Part shown: one piece after another, positions 1-7,571 of the stretch
Numbering within the stretch: position 1 is the first letter of the stretch
Layout of the letters: each line of letters opens with the position of its first letter
Source: Hyphomicrobiales bacterium
Lineage (GTDB): Bacteria > Pseudomonadota > Alphaproteobacteria > Rhizobiales > Rhizobiaceae
Direction of reading: 5' to 3'
NCBI GenBank assembly: GCA_024225445.1
Contig: JAAEMP010000122.1
Location: 1-37,565, forward strand
DNA length: 37,565 nucleotides
Position numbers and translations under genes: made by a program
Notes under the pieces: model-generated
The model's database searches: none
What the model was told of the DNA's origin: nothing
The model's input: only the letters and a program-made list of their open reading frames with translations

Positions 1-222
1 GATGGCATTGTCGATTGCGTAGAAGGTGCGAGCATTGAGCTGTCTAAGGATAACGAGGCTCTGGCCGTAACGACCAGCGACAATTTCGGCGATTTCAAAT
101 TCGACGGCCTGCAGGATAACAGCGGAAAATATCAGATCAAAATTTCAGGTAAAGACATCAACTCGAAGGTAGTCGATGTTGAGCTGGAAAACAGCATTTA
201 TATTGGAGCGATATCCCTATGA
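1..222 (+). CDS. C-terminal end of a [4Fe-4S] molybdoenzyme small subunit (partial)
   Basis: The open frame enters from the left edge and stops at TGA 220-222, giving 73 residues. No cysteine cluster is visible. The segment is a small beta domain of the carboxypeptidase-regulatory/Cna-B kind. It aligns with the C-terminal domain of the complete ferredoxin subunit at 18074-18925: both have a D-C-V start, a DxFGxFKxDG turn and a YxIKIS or TIKIS strand. This suggests a paralogous electron-transfer subunit whose Fe-S part, and probably its molybdenum partner, lie upstream of the window. The stop overlaps the next start (ATGATG), so the two genes are translationally coupled. The family assignment rests only on this similarity. 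Confidence 0.7.
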   Translation, partial: DGIVDCVEGASIELSKDNEALAVTTSDNFGDFKFDGLQDNSGKYQIKISGKDINSKVVDVELENSIYIGAISL

Positions 223-1163
223 TGGCGACAGATGGGTTGAAGGAAAAAACAATTGGCTGGATCGGTATCGGTCGGATGGGCTACGCCATGGCCCGGCGCC
301 TGCTGGATGCCGGTGTCGACCTGACGGTCTACAACCGGACCCGCGCCAAGGCTGAACCACTACTGGAGCTTGGAGCAAAAATTGTCGATACCGCCGCCGA
401 TCTTGCCGACCGGGATATCGTTTTTTCAATGGTTTCCGGGCCACAAACATTTGTTGAAGTAACGACGGGTGACATTGGCCTGTTATCTGGAGAAGGGCCG
501 TTTCCTTCCCTGTTGATTGATTGCACGACCATTTCCGCGCAAGCCTCCGCCACGGTCAGAAAAGCGGCAACGGCGAAGGGGGTGTCGATGATTGATGCAC
601 CGGTCAGCGGTAATGCGAAAGTTGTTGAAGCAGGCTTGCTCAGTATTGTCGCCTCCGGTGAGCGTGCCGCATTTGATCAGGCACTACCATACCTTGAGGC
701 AATTGCCGAGGGGGTCACCTATGTTGGAGAAGGTGAACTGGCCCGTACGGTCAAGATTTGTCATAATCTGTTTCTTGCGGCGGTGACGCAATCCCTGGCG
801 GAAGTAACGGTTCTTGCCGAAAAATGTGGCGTACCGCGGTCCGCTTTGCTGGATTTCATCAACAAAAGCGTCATGGGCTCCCGCTTTTCAAAATATAAGA
901 CGCCTGCTTTTGTCAATCTCGACTACACGCCAACTTTTACATCGGCCCTGCTGCGCAAGGATCTGGATCTGGGTCTGGATGTCGCCCATGACCTGGATGT
1001 TCCATTGCCGGTTACTGAGCAGGTTAGAGGACTGGTACAGGCTTTGATCGATAGTGGCCATGCCGACAATGATTTCGCTGCTCTTCTCGAACTTCAGGCA
1101 AAAGCCGCAGGTCTCGACCTTGAACCCGAAAACCGAGAAGTTGGTACGGGTCTCGAGACCTGA
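219..1163 (+). CDS. NAD(P)-dependent 3-hydroxyisobutyrate-dehydrogenase-like oxidoreductase
   Basis: The 314-residue product has the size of the beta-hydroxy-acid dehydrogenase family. An N-terminal Rossmann fold carries the dinucleotide motif G16-x-G18-x-x-G21, followed by NRTxxKAEPL, where Asn-Arg-Thr typically suggests NADP. The substrate motif DAPVSG and the probable catalytic Lys179 (in TVKICHN) are present. The C-terminal half is the all-helical NAD-binding domain 11. Family members oxidise 3-hydroxy acids to semialdehydes, or reduce them, in the cytoplasm. Two ATGs (219 and 222) overlap the upstream stop; either could serve. It is a paralogue of the gene at 21582-22469. The substrate cannot be read from sequence; the neighbours suggest a beta-hydroxy acid released by ring cleavage. 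Confidence 0.88.
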   Translation: MMATDGLKEKTIGWIGIGRMGYAMARRLLDAGVDLTVYNRTRAKAEPLLELGAKIVDTAADLADRDIVFSMVSGPQTFVEVTTGDIGLLSGEGPFPSLLIDCTTISAQASATVRKAATAKGVSMIDAPVSGNAKVVEAGLLSIVASGERAAFDQALPYLEAIAEGVTYVGEGELARTVKICHNLFLAAVTQSLAEVTVLAEKCGVPRSALLDFINKSVMGSRFSKYKTPAFVNLDYTPTFTSALLRKDLDLGLDVAHDLDVPLPVTEQVRGLVQALIDSGHADNDFAALLELQAKAAGLDLEPENREVGTGLET

Positions 1164-1183
1164 TCTAAAGACAAGGACGGATA

Positions 1184-3379
1184 ATGCCCGAGATCAAGAA
1201 GCTGAAACCTGACGTTCCCTGGGTGGAAATTCGCTCGAACGAAGCTGACTGGAACAAATTGGGCGCAGCAGAGATTCTGCATATGCATTCCCACCTTCAT
1301 ATTGTTCGAGCTTTCGAGCAAACCGTTGTTGACCTGGACGCCGCCGGGCTGGTTCATGGTCCCGCTCATATAAGTATTGGTCAGGATGGCGGTGCTATTG
1401 GTGCGATTGCGCCATTGCGCGATGATGATCAGATCACGGGGTCTCATCGTGGCCATCACCAGTTCCTGGCAAAATCCCTGAACTATGTGGATGGAGAACG
1501 CACGGACCCGGTCACTTCGCAAATGTCGACATCCATCAAACAGTTGTTGCACCGCACGCTTTCTGAAATACTTGGGCTTTCTGAAGGATTCTGTAAAGGC
1601 CGTGGCGGTTCCATGCATTTGCGCTGGCAAGAAGCCGGGGCTCTTGGAACCAATGCCATTGTTGGCGGAGGCGTTCCTTTGGCCAACGGTGTTGCCTGGG
1701 CAAAGAAGCGCCAGGGTAATGGCGATGCGGTCATTACGTTTCTGGGTGATGGTGCGGTTAATATCGGCGCTGTTCCCGAAACCATGAATCAGGCCGCCCT
1801 CTGGGATTTGCCGATCTGCTTCTTTATTGAAAATAACGGTTATGCCGTCGCTACACGCGTCGATGAGGGAACCCGCGAAACCCGATTGTCATCTCGCGGC
1901 ATGGCCTATGCCATTCCCGCCTACCGGGTTGATGGCATGGACCCGGTGGCGGTTCGAATTGCTGTCGAAAAAGCTTTGCAAACCATGCGTTCGGGAGAGG
2001 GACCAACCATCATTGAAGCGGAAGTCTATCGATTTTTCCACCATGGCGGCGGTATTGCGGGTAGCGCATTTGGTTATCGTGATAAACAGGAGGAAGCCGA
2101 ATGGCGGGCTCGTGATCCTCTGGTTCGCATGGCGAAAGAATTGTCTGATCGTAACTGGTTGAGCGCCGATGGAGATGCTGAAATCGCCCGCAAGGCCAGG
2201 GAAGCCATGAGTACGATCGTTGATGCATTGACCGAAGAAGATGGTAACCGGCGTAAAATTGTATCAAGTCTGTGGCCCAGTCCGGATTTTTGCGATGCGG
2301 GTCAACGGGGCGATCTTTCGGAATTTGAAGGTGTACGTTTTGAGGAGCTTGAAAGCTTCTCCGGCGCTGTCGAGGAGGTTAAATTCATTGATCTGGTTTC
2401 CGGTGTCATGGACCATCGCATGGAAAAGGACGAAAGGATTTTCTGCCTTGGCGAAGACATTCATCAATTGAAGGGCGGCACCAACGGGGCAACGCGCGGT
2501 CTTTATCAGAAATATCCGGACAGGATCATCCCGACGCCAATTGCAGAGCAGGGTTTTACTGGCCTGGCCGGCGGCGTTGCGATGGAAGGAACTTACCGCC
2601 CGGTGGTTGAGCATATGTATCCGGACTTCGGTCTTGTCGCCGCCGATCAGTTGTTCAACCAGATTGCCAAGTCCCGTTTCATGTTCGGTGGCGACACAGC
2701 GATGCCGTTGGTGTTGCGCACGAAATGCGCCATCGGAACGGGTTATGGCTCGCAGCATTCGATGGATCCGGCGGGCTTGTATTCCCAATGGCCCGGATGG
2801 CGTATCATCGCTCCCTCAACCCCTTTTGATTATGTCGGCCTGATGAACAGTGCGCTTCTTTGTGAGGACCCGGTTTTGGTTATTGAACATGTTGAATTGT
2901 ATTCCTCAAGCGGACCAGGCCCCACTGATGATCTGGACTACTATATTCCCCTGGGCAAGGCCAAAGTGGTCAGGCCCGGAAATACCTTCACTGTGCTGAC
3001 GTATCTGTCCATGACCGGATTGTGTGTAAAAGTTGCCAATGATATGGGGCTGGATGCGGAAGTTGTTGATCTTCGCTCACTGGATCGCGCCGGTATAGAC
3101 TGGCATACCATTGGTGACAGTATTCGAAAGACCAATAATGTCATCGTCGTCGAACAGGGCCCGCTGACCGTTTCCTACGGGGCGATGCTGACCGATGAAA
3201 TTCAACGCCGTTTCTTCGATTATCTGGACCAACCGGTAAAACGCATTTTCGGCGGCGAAGCTTCCCCCAGCGTTTCCAAAGTGCTGGAACGCGCGGCATT
3301 CGCCGGTAAAGAAGAAGTGCGCAACGGATTTTCTGAAATCATGTCTGATATGGGTCTGGGAAAAAGGGCGGCTGAATGA
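1184..3379 (+). CDS. Fused E1alpha-E1beta thiamine-diphosphate-dependent 2-oxoacid/acetoin dehydrogenase-like enzyme
   Basis: One 731-residue chain contains both E1 subunits that are usually separate. Residues 30-350 are E1alpha: a GSHRGHxxFLA segment, GRGGSMH, and the thiamine-diphosphate motif GDG at 188-190 with Asn-Asn at 217-218. Residues about 395-730 are E1beta: the LGED motif near the start of the domain, the TPIAEQGFTG segment and a C-terminal transketolase-type domain (DLRSLDR). It would decarboxylate a 2-oxo acid, or cleave an acetoin-like ketone, in the cytoplasm. No E2 lipoyl transferase or E3 gene is nearby, so it may borrow partners or work alone. An AAGGACGG ribosome-binding site precedes the ATG, and its stop overlaps the next start (ATGA). 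Confidence 0.88.
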   Translation: MPEIKKLKPDVPWVEIRSNEADWNKLGAAEILHMHSHLHIVRAFEQTVVDLDAAGLVHGPAHISIGQDGGAIGAIAPLRDDDQITGSHRGHHQFLAKSLNYVDGERTDPVTSQMSTSIKQLLHRTLSEILGLSEGFCKGRGGSMHLRWQEAGALGTNAIVGGGVPLANGVAWAKKRQGNGDAVITFLGDGAVNIGAVPETMNQAALWDLPICFFIENNGYAVATRVDEGTRETRLSSRGMAYAIPAYRVDGMDPVAVRIAVEKALQTMRSGEGPTIIEAEVYRFFHHGGGIAGSAFGYRDKQEEAEWRARDPLVRMAKELSDRNWLSADGDAEIARKAREAMSTIVDALTEEDGNRRKIVSSLWPSPDFCDAGQRGDLSEFEGVRFEELESFSGAVEEVKFIDLVSGVMDHRMEKDERIFCLGEDIHQLKGGTNGATRGLYQKYPDRIIPTPIAEQGFTGLAGGVAMEGTYRPVVEHMYPDFGLVAADQLFNQIAKSRFMFGGDTAMPLVLRTKCAIGTGYGSQHSMDPAGLYSQWPGWRIIAPSTPFDYVGLMNSALLCEDPVLVIEHVELYSSSGPGPTDDLDYYIPLGKAKVVRPGNTFTVLTYLSMTGLCVKVANDMGLDAEVVDLRSLDRAGIDWHTIGDSIRKTNNVIVVEQGPLTVSYGAMLTDEIQRRFFDYLDQPVKRIFGGEASPSVSKVLERAAFAGKEEVRNGFSEIMSDMGLGKRAAE

Positions 3380-3930
3380 CCAAAAGCAATAAAGGTCTCC
3401 CCGGTTTGAGAGGAACCGATCATATCGGTTTTACCGTTCCCGACCTGAAACAGGCGGTTGATTTTTTTGTTGATGTATTGGGTTGCGAGCCATTCTACCA
3501 GTTGGGACCTTTCAAGTCTGAGGATGAATTTATGTACAATCAGCTAAATGTTCATCCCCGTTCGGTAATGAAAAGACTGCAGTTCCTGCGGTGCGCCAAC
3601 GGTTCGAATTTTGAAATATTTGAATACGATTCGCCGGATCAAAACTGGTCCCAACCCAAGAACAGCGACATCGGCGGTCACCATCTGGCATTTTACGTTG
3701 ATGATCTGGATGAAGCCCTCATCTATCTGCGTTCCAGGGATGTAAAAATTCTGGGTGAGCCGGTTGCCAGTAAAAACGCAAGCGAGGGACAGAGATGGAT
3801 TTATTTTCTCAGCCCCTGGGGAATGCAACTGGAACTGGTCAGCTATCCAGATGGCAAGGCTTATGAAAAGGAAACCGACCGTCGATTGTGGCATCCGGCC
3901 CATTCCCAAGACACTCAGGAGGAGAAATAG
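3376..3930 (+). CDS. VOC-superfamily metalloprotein (glyoxalase/extradiol-dioxygenase fold)
   Basis: The 184-residue protein has two beta-alpha-beta-beta-beta modules. The first opens with GTDHIGFTVPDL and the second with GGHHLAFYVDDLDEA. Candidate metal ligands fit the vicinal-oxygen-chelate pattern: His16, Glu80, His103 and Glu153 (in MQLELVSYPDG). The fold supports isomerisation, epimerisation, C-C cleavage by dioxygen, or glutathione chemistry, so the reaction is open. ATGA overlap with the preceding E1 gene shows tight co-translation. The C-terminus (about 25 residues) is polar and extends past the domain. Its position after a thiamine enzyme and before two cupins suggests processing of a small oxygenated intermediate. 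Confidence 0.82.
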   Translation: MTKSNKGLPGLRGTDHIGFTVPDLKQAVDFFVDVLGCEPFYQLGPFKSEDEFMYNQLNVHPRSVMKRLQFLRCANGSNFEIFEYDSPDQNWSQPKNSDIGGHHLAFYVDDLDEALIYLRSRDVKILGEPVASKNASEGQRWIYFLSPWGMQLELVSYPDGKAYEKETDRRLWHPAHSQDTQEEK

Positions 3931-3933
3931 GCC

Positions 3934-4071
3934 ATGGCGATTGAAAATCTCATATCCTTGCTTTCACTGACGATGATGCAAGCGGAGCCGTCAGGGTCGG
4001 AACTTTATCCGCATTTGGGAAATTTGCCGAAAAACCCTAAGCAATGCTGCAGCAATGCAATCCATAAATGA
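3934..4071 (+). CDS. Possible 45-residue small protein, function unknown
   Basis: A short frame (ATG 3934, TGA 4069-4071) follows a strong GGAGGAGAA ribosome-binding site. It fills the gap between the VOC gene and the first cupin. The product starts with a short hydrophobic stretch (NLISLLSLTMM), then a polar Pro/Gly/Asn-rich part with a Cys-Cys pair near the C-terminus. I recognise no family. The good Shine-Dalgarno and snug fit argue for translation. The short length and lack of known homologues argue for caution; it could be only a translational bridge. Confidence 0.35.
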   Translation: MAIENLISLLSLTMMQAEPSGSELYPHLGNLPKNPKQCCSNAIHK

Positions 4072-4092
4072 CAAACTAAGGAGAAAGAAACC

Positions 4093-4506
4093 ATGGCCTA
4101 CATATTCCATCAAGACGACCTGCCAAAACTGGTGTCAGCCGTACCGGGCAGGGAACGTGTGTTCTTCGCCAACAAGGAGTTGTCCGACATGGACGACATG
4201 CTGGCCGGTATCATGCGCTACAAGCATGATGCGGCTTCTCCCTATCACTATCACGAAAACTGCGAGCACTTTTATTTCATCATTTCCGGTGCCGGTACGG
4301 TGGAAACGGAAGACGGCGAAACACCGGTTACGCAAGGCGACCTGATTTTCTTCCCGGCTGAGGCCCGCCACCGGTTGAGCGCCACCGAACCGCTGTTCTA
4401 TTTTGAATTCCAGGCCCCCAACCGTTTCAAGACAACTATCCTCGACGGTACCAAAGATGATTTGTTGTGGAACCGGGTTGAAGGCGGCGTATGGGTCCAG
4501 AGTTAA
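4093..4506 (+). CDS. Cupin-domain metalloprotein
   Basis: The 137-residue single-domain cupin has the full first motif: His52-x-His54-x3-Glu58, followed by a glycine-rich turn (ISGAGTV). The second motif QGDLIFFPAEARH supplies His93. A metal (Fe, Mn, Ni or Zn) is therefore expected. Members include small dioxygenases, isomerases, lyases and non-enzymatic binding proteins. An AAGGAGAAAGAAACC ribosome-binding region precedes the ATG. It is immediately followed by a second cupin without these histidines. A catalytic role on an oxygenated intermediate of the operon is plausible but unproven. Confidence 0.85.
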   Translation: MAYIFHQDDLPKLVSAVPGRERVFFANKELSDMDDMLAGIMRYKHDAASPYHYHENCEHFYFIISGAGTVETEDGETPVTQGDLIFFPAEARHRLSATEPLFYFEFQAPNRFKTTILDGTKDDLLWNRVEGGVWVQS

Positions 4507-4558
4507 TTTTTGTCTCTGCACAAATGATGACTTTTTGAAATTTGAAGGAAGAAAGAAG

Positions 4559-4909
4559 ATGACAACAACAACATTTATTCAATCCGGTGATTGCGAACGC
4601 ATTAAAGACGGCATGCAGGGCGAGTTCGCCGAAATCGTCAACAAGGAACTTTGCGGCGCGCACAACGTTGTCGGTATGCTGCGTTGGCTGAATGAAGGCG
4701 AAAACCTGGATGCAACTCTGCAAAACCCCAGATATCAGTTGATTTATCTGATGGAGGGCAGTGGCGTAATTGAACTGGAAGGCAGGGATTACGAAGTCTC
4801 TCAGGGCAATGGCGTGTATCTTGAGCCAAATGAGACGGCGAATATCAAGCAAACCGGCACCGATCAGTTGAAGCTCTTCCACCTTGTTGTACCCAAACAG
4901 AACGCATGA
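4559..4909 (+). CDS. Cupin-fold protein lacking the usual metal-binding histidines
   Basis: ATG 4559 is preceded by GAAGGAAGAAAGA and gives a 116-residue protein. An in-frame start further upstream would lie inside the preceding cupin gene and is unlikely. The cupin barrel is recognisable: LIYLMEGSGVIELEGRDYEVSQGNGVYLEPNE matches motif 1 through motif 2 in spacing. The expected HxH, Glu and last His positions, however, hold other residues (PRYQ in the first motif, and ETANI where the last His should be). It is probably a non-metal binding or structural partner of the adjacent canonical cupin, or a cupin with unusual chemistry. Function not assigned. Confidence 0.75.
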   Translation: MTTTTFIQSGDCERIKDGMQGEFAEIVNKELCGAHNVVGMLRWLNEGENLDATLQNPRYQLIYLMEGSGVIELEGRDYEVSQGNGVYLEPNETANIKQTGTDQLKLFHLVVPKQNA

Positions 4910-4949
4910 AAAAGGCTACCCTGAAAGAATAGATTGTTAGGAGATAGAA

Positions 4950-6203
4950 ATGCATTACAACCGTCCGCACTCCACCGCGACATGGGGAACCATGGCCAAG
5001 GATTGGGAACAAGGAATTGATTATCAAAAGCTCAACCGCGAGCGCCGTGAAAAGGCCCAGGCCGCGATCAAGGCGGCAGGCCTGGGTGGCGTTCTTTGTT
5101 TCACATTCGATAACGCACGCTATGTCACCGGAACCCATATAGGCGAATGGTGCCGTGACAAGGCGGATCGTTACGCCCTGTGTGCAACCGAGGGTGATGT
5201 ATTCCTTTGGGATCCCGCACCACCAGCCAAGCGCAAGAATGCACCCTGGTTGAATGGCCAGATCGATGCACCCATCAGTACGTTACAGGGGGCAATTCCG
5301 CCGGAATTTGGTGTTCAGGATGTCTTCGCCAGGCAGGTGAAAGAAAAGATGGTCGAAATGGGTATCGCCGGCAAACCTCTTGGTATTGACCTGATGGAAC
5401 TGCCCATGCTGCGTGCACTGGAAGCCGAAGGCATTGAAGTTGTCGATGGTCAGCAGGCGATGCTGGATGCGCGCGAAGTCAAGACGCCGGAGGAAATCGA
5501 AATTCTTAAAGTGGCCGCCGCTATGGTTGACGGCACCTATTACGATATCGCCAAGGCCATCCGTCCCGGTGTTCGCGAAAGCGATCTTGTCGCCATCGCC
5601 AACGAACGCCTGTATTCGATGGGTTCGGAAAGAGTTGAGTGCGTCAATTCCGTCGCCGGTCCACGCGGTGCACCACATTCCCATACATTCTCTGATCGTA
5701 TCATTCAGCCGGGAGATATGATCTTCCTGGATATCATGCATTCCTTCAATGGATACAGGACGTGCTATTATCGTACCTTCATTTGCGGCGTTCCAAACAA
5801 ATATCAACTGGAGGCTTATGAGAAATGCTCCCAGTGGGTCAGTGCCGCTATCGATGCCATCAAACCAGGTGTGACGGTTGACGAGATTGCCGCTGTCTGG
5901 CCAAAGGCGGAGGAATTCGGTTATCAGAATGAAGATGAAGCTTTCCTGCTTCAGTTTGGTCACGGCATCGGACTGAGCCTTTGGGAGCGCCCGATTATTT
6001 CCCGGCGCTACACTGGCCAAAACACAGTGCTGAAAGAAGGTATGGTGTTTGCGGTAGAATGCTGGAAGGGAGCCGAGGACGGTTCAGGCGCGGCGCGTAT
6101 AGAAGAAGAAGTTGTCGTTACCAAAGATGGTTGTGAAATTATCACCAACTTCCCCAGTGACCACCTGATCTCGTGCGGTCTGCCGGGATGCGAGTTTCAT
6201 TAG
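4950..6203 (+). CDS. M24 (pita-bread) family protein, creatinase/Xaa-Pro-dipeptidase-like, with an altered metal site
   Basis: The 417-residue protein has a creatinase-type N-terminal domain (residues 1-170) and a pita-bread catalytic domain (about 180-405). Of the five ligands of M24 aminopeptidases I see Asp261 (in FLDIM), His338 (FGHGIGL), Glu370 (FAVECW) and Glu385 or Glu386 (RIEEEVVVT). The second Asp, normally in GYxSDxTRT, is Cys272 (GYRTCYYRT). That change makes ordinary dinuclear peptidase activity doubtful. Non-peptidase members such as creatinase and the DMSP lyase DddP show the fold can do other hydrolysis or lyase work. The ATG at 4950 follows GGAGATAGAA. It sits between the cupins and a metallochaperone GTPase. 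Confidence 0.8.
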   Translation: MHYNRPHSTATWGTMAKDWEQGIDYQKLNRERREKAQAAIKAAGLGGVLCFTFDNARYVTGTHIGEWCRDKADRYALCATEGDVFLWDPAPPAKRKNAPWLNGQIDAPISTLQGAIPPEFGVQDVFARQVKEKMVEMGIAGKPLGIDLMELPMLRALEAEGIEVVDGQQAMLDAREVKTPEEIEILKVAAAMVDGTYYDIAKAIRPGVRESDLVAIANERLYSMGSERVECVNSVAGPRGAPHSHTFSDRIIQPGDMIFLDIMHSFNGYRTCYYRTFICGVPNKYQLEAYEKCSQWVSAAIDAIKPGVTVDEIAAVWPKAEEFGYQNEDEAFLLQFGHGIGLSLWERPIISRRYTGQNTVLKEGMVFAVECWKGAEDGSGAARIEEEVVVTKDGCEIITNFPSDHLISCGLPGCEFH

Positions 6204-6212
6204 GGACAAGCC

Positions 6213-7334
6213 ATGGCACGAATACTGGTTACGGTGATTACCGGATTTCTAGGCAGCGGAAAGACGACACTCCTCAATACGCTTCTCAAGCATCCGGATA
6301 TGTCAAAGGCAGCAATCATCGTTAACGAATTCGGCGAAATCGGCATTGACTATGATCTGGTTGAGCGGAGCGATGAAAATGTCATCCAACTTGAAAACGG
6401 CTGTCTTTGTTGCACAGTAAAAAGTGACCTGATCGATACATTCAGGGATCTGTATCTGCAGCGAAAAGGTGGTAAAATACCCTGGTTTGACCGGGTGATC
6501 GTCGAGACTACCGGGATTGCCGATCCCGGACCGGTATTGCAGATTATTCTGGCCGATCCACTGGTAAATACCGGCTTTCAACTTGATGGCGTCGTCACCA
6601 CAGTGGATGCCGTCAATGGTAGGCATTCTCTGGATCAGTTCTATGAGTCCGTAAAACAGGTCGCTGTGGCCGACAGAATTGTCATATCCAAGACCGATCT
6701 ACCTGAAGGTCAGGGTAACCTTGATGCTGTCCGCGAGCGCTTGCGCACTTTGAACCCGGCAGCACCGTTTATAGAAAAACCGCCTGGCAATCTTGATCCG
6801 GCCGATCTGTTCGGAGACGGGATCATCAATCCGGAAACGAAGATGGAGGATATCAGTGCATGGTTGAGCCCTGAGGAATATCAGCAAGGACAGGTGATGG
6901 ATACAACAGCCACACCTGGCACCAAAGGAGGTGAGCAAGCTCAGGCCTATTATGACGCGCATGGTCACCAGCCCAGCGCCGATCACGCCCACGATCCCCT
7001 GATTCAGTCATTTTGCATTCAACGCGACAAACCAATGGCCTTTAATACACTGCAATTGTTTTTTGATGGATTGACCCGCGAAGCCGGACCGGACCTGCTG
7101 CGGGTCAAGGGGATTGTCAATATTGCAGAACGTTCGCATCATCCCGCCATTATCCAGGGAGCGCAAAAAATCATGCATTCAATTGAGTGGCTGGAAAAGT
7201 GGCCAACGGATGACCGCCGTACACGGATTGTCTTTATCACACGCGGCATAGACCAGACCCATATCGAAGATAGTCTTGCTCTGATTGAACGACTGGCAGA
7301 CCGCACCGCCCGCGTTGTAGGTCAGGCGGATTGA
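6213..7334 (+). CDS. CobW/G3E-family metallochaperone GTPase
   Basis: The 373-residue protein starts with the Walker A loop G11-FLGSGK-T18, followed by NEFGEIG, the family hallmark GCLCC at 63-67, ETTGIADP (Walker B region) and the guanine-specificity motif SKTD. A histidine-rich linker around residues 248-263 (HGHQPSADHAH) can hold metal. The C-terminal CobW_C domain ends the protein. G3E GTPases deliver Zn, Co, Fe or Ni to client proteins. Lying last in an operon with a VOC protein, a cupin and an M24 protein, it most likely loads one of these enzymes. Start ATG 6213 is 9 bases after the M24 stop. Confidence 0.92.
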   Translation: MARILVTVITGFLGSGKTTLLNTLLKHPDMSKAAIIVNEFGEIGIDYDLVERSDENVIQLENGCLCCTVKSDLIDTFRDLYLQRKGGKIPWFDRVIVETTGIADPGPVLQIILADPLVNTGFQLDGVVTTVDAVNGRHSLDQFYESVKQVAVADRIVISKTDLPEGQGNLDAVRERLRTLNPAAPFIEKPPGNLDPADLFGDGIINPETKMEDISAWLSPEEYQQGQVMDTTATPGTKGGEQAQAYYDAHGHQPSADHAHDPLIQSFCIQRDKPMAFNTLQLFFDGLTREAGPDLLRVKGIVNIAERSHHPAIIQGAQKIMHSIEWLEKWPTDDRRTRIVFITRGIDQTHIEDSLALIERLADRTARVVGQAD

Positions 7335-7370
7335 CAAGGATTATCGACCAATTCTCCCCTGCGCGATGGT

Positions 7371-7395
7371 TGCACCTTTTTCCCTGGTGCATTTT
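7371..7395 (+). terminator. Probable rho-independent terminator of the first operon
   Basis: TGCACC and GGTGCA form a perfect 6-bp stem with a 9-base loop, followed directly by TTTT. It lies 37 bases after the GTPase stop, in the gap between convergent genes. The stem is short, so strength is uncertain. The rest of 7335-7571 shows no gene. Confidence 0.45.
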
Positions 7396-7571
7396 GGAGC
7401 ACATTTGATAAAATACGCGCCAGATAGGCTTTGATCCGGTTACGCTGGCGTGTTGATATAACTGGCTCATCTGCATGTCCACATCGCGCATCGATATGAG
7501 ACGCTGCAAGACAAATTTTTCCATGAATACACCGAACACCAGAGTACTTTTAGTCCATTTGCCAAGTCCGG

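Noticed and set aside
4403-4558. Upstream extension of the second cupin
   Set aside because: It would begin inside the first cupin gene; ATG 4559 has a good ribosome-binding site and matches the domain start.
5283-6020. Antisense frame (245 residues) inside the M24 gene
   Set aside because: The opposite strand encodes a clear pita-bread protein; this frame has no family resemblance.
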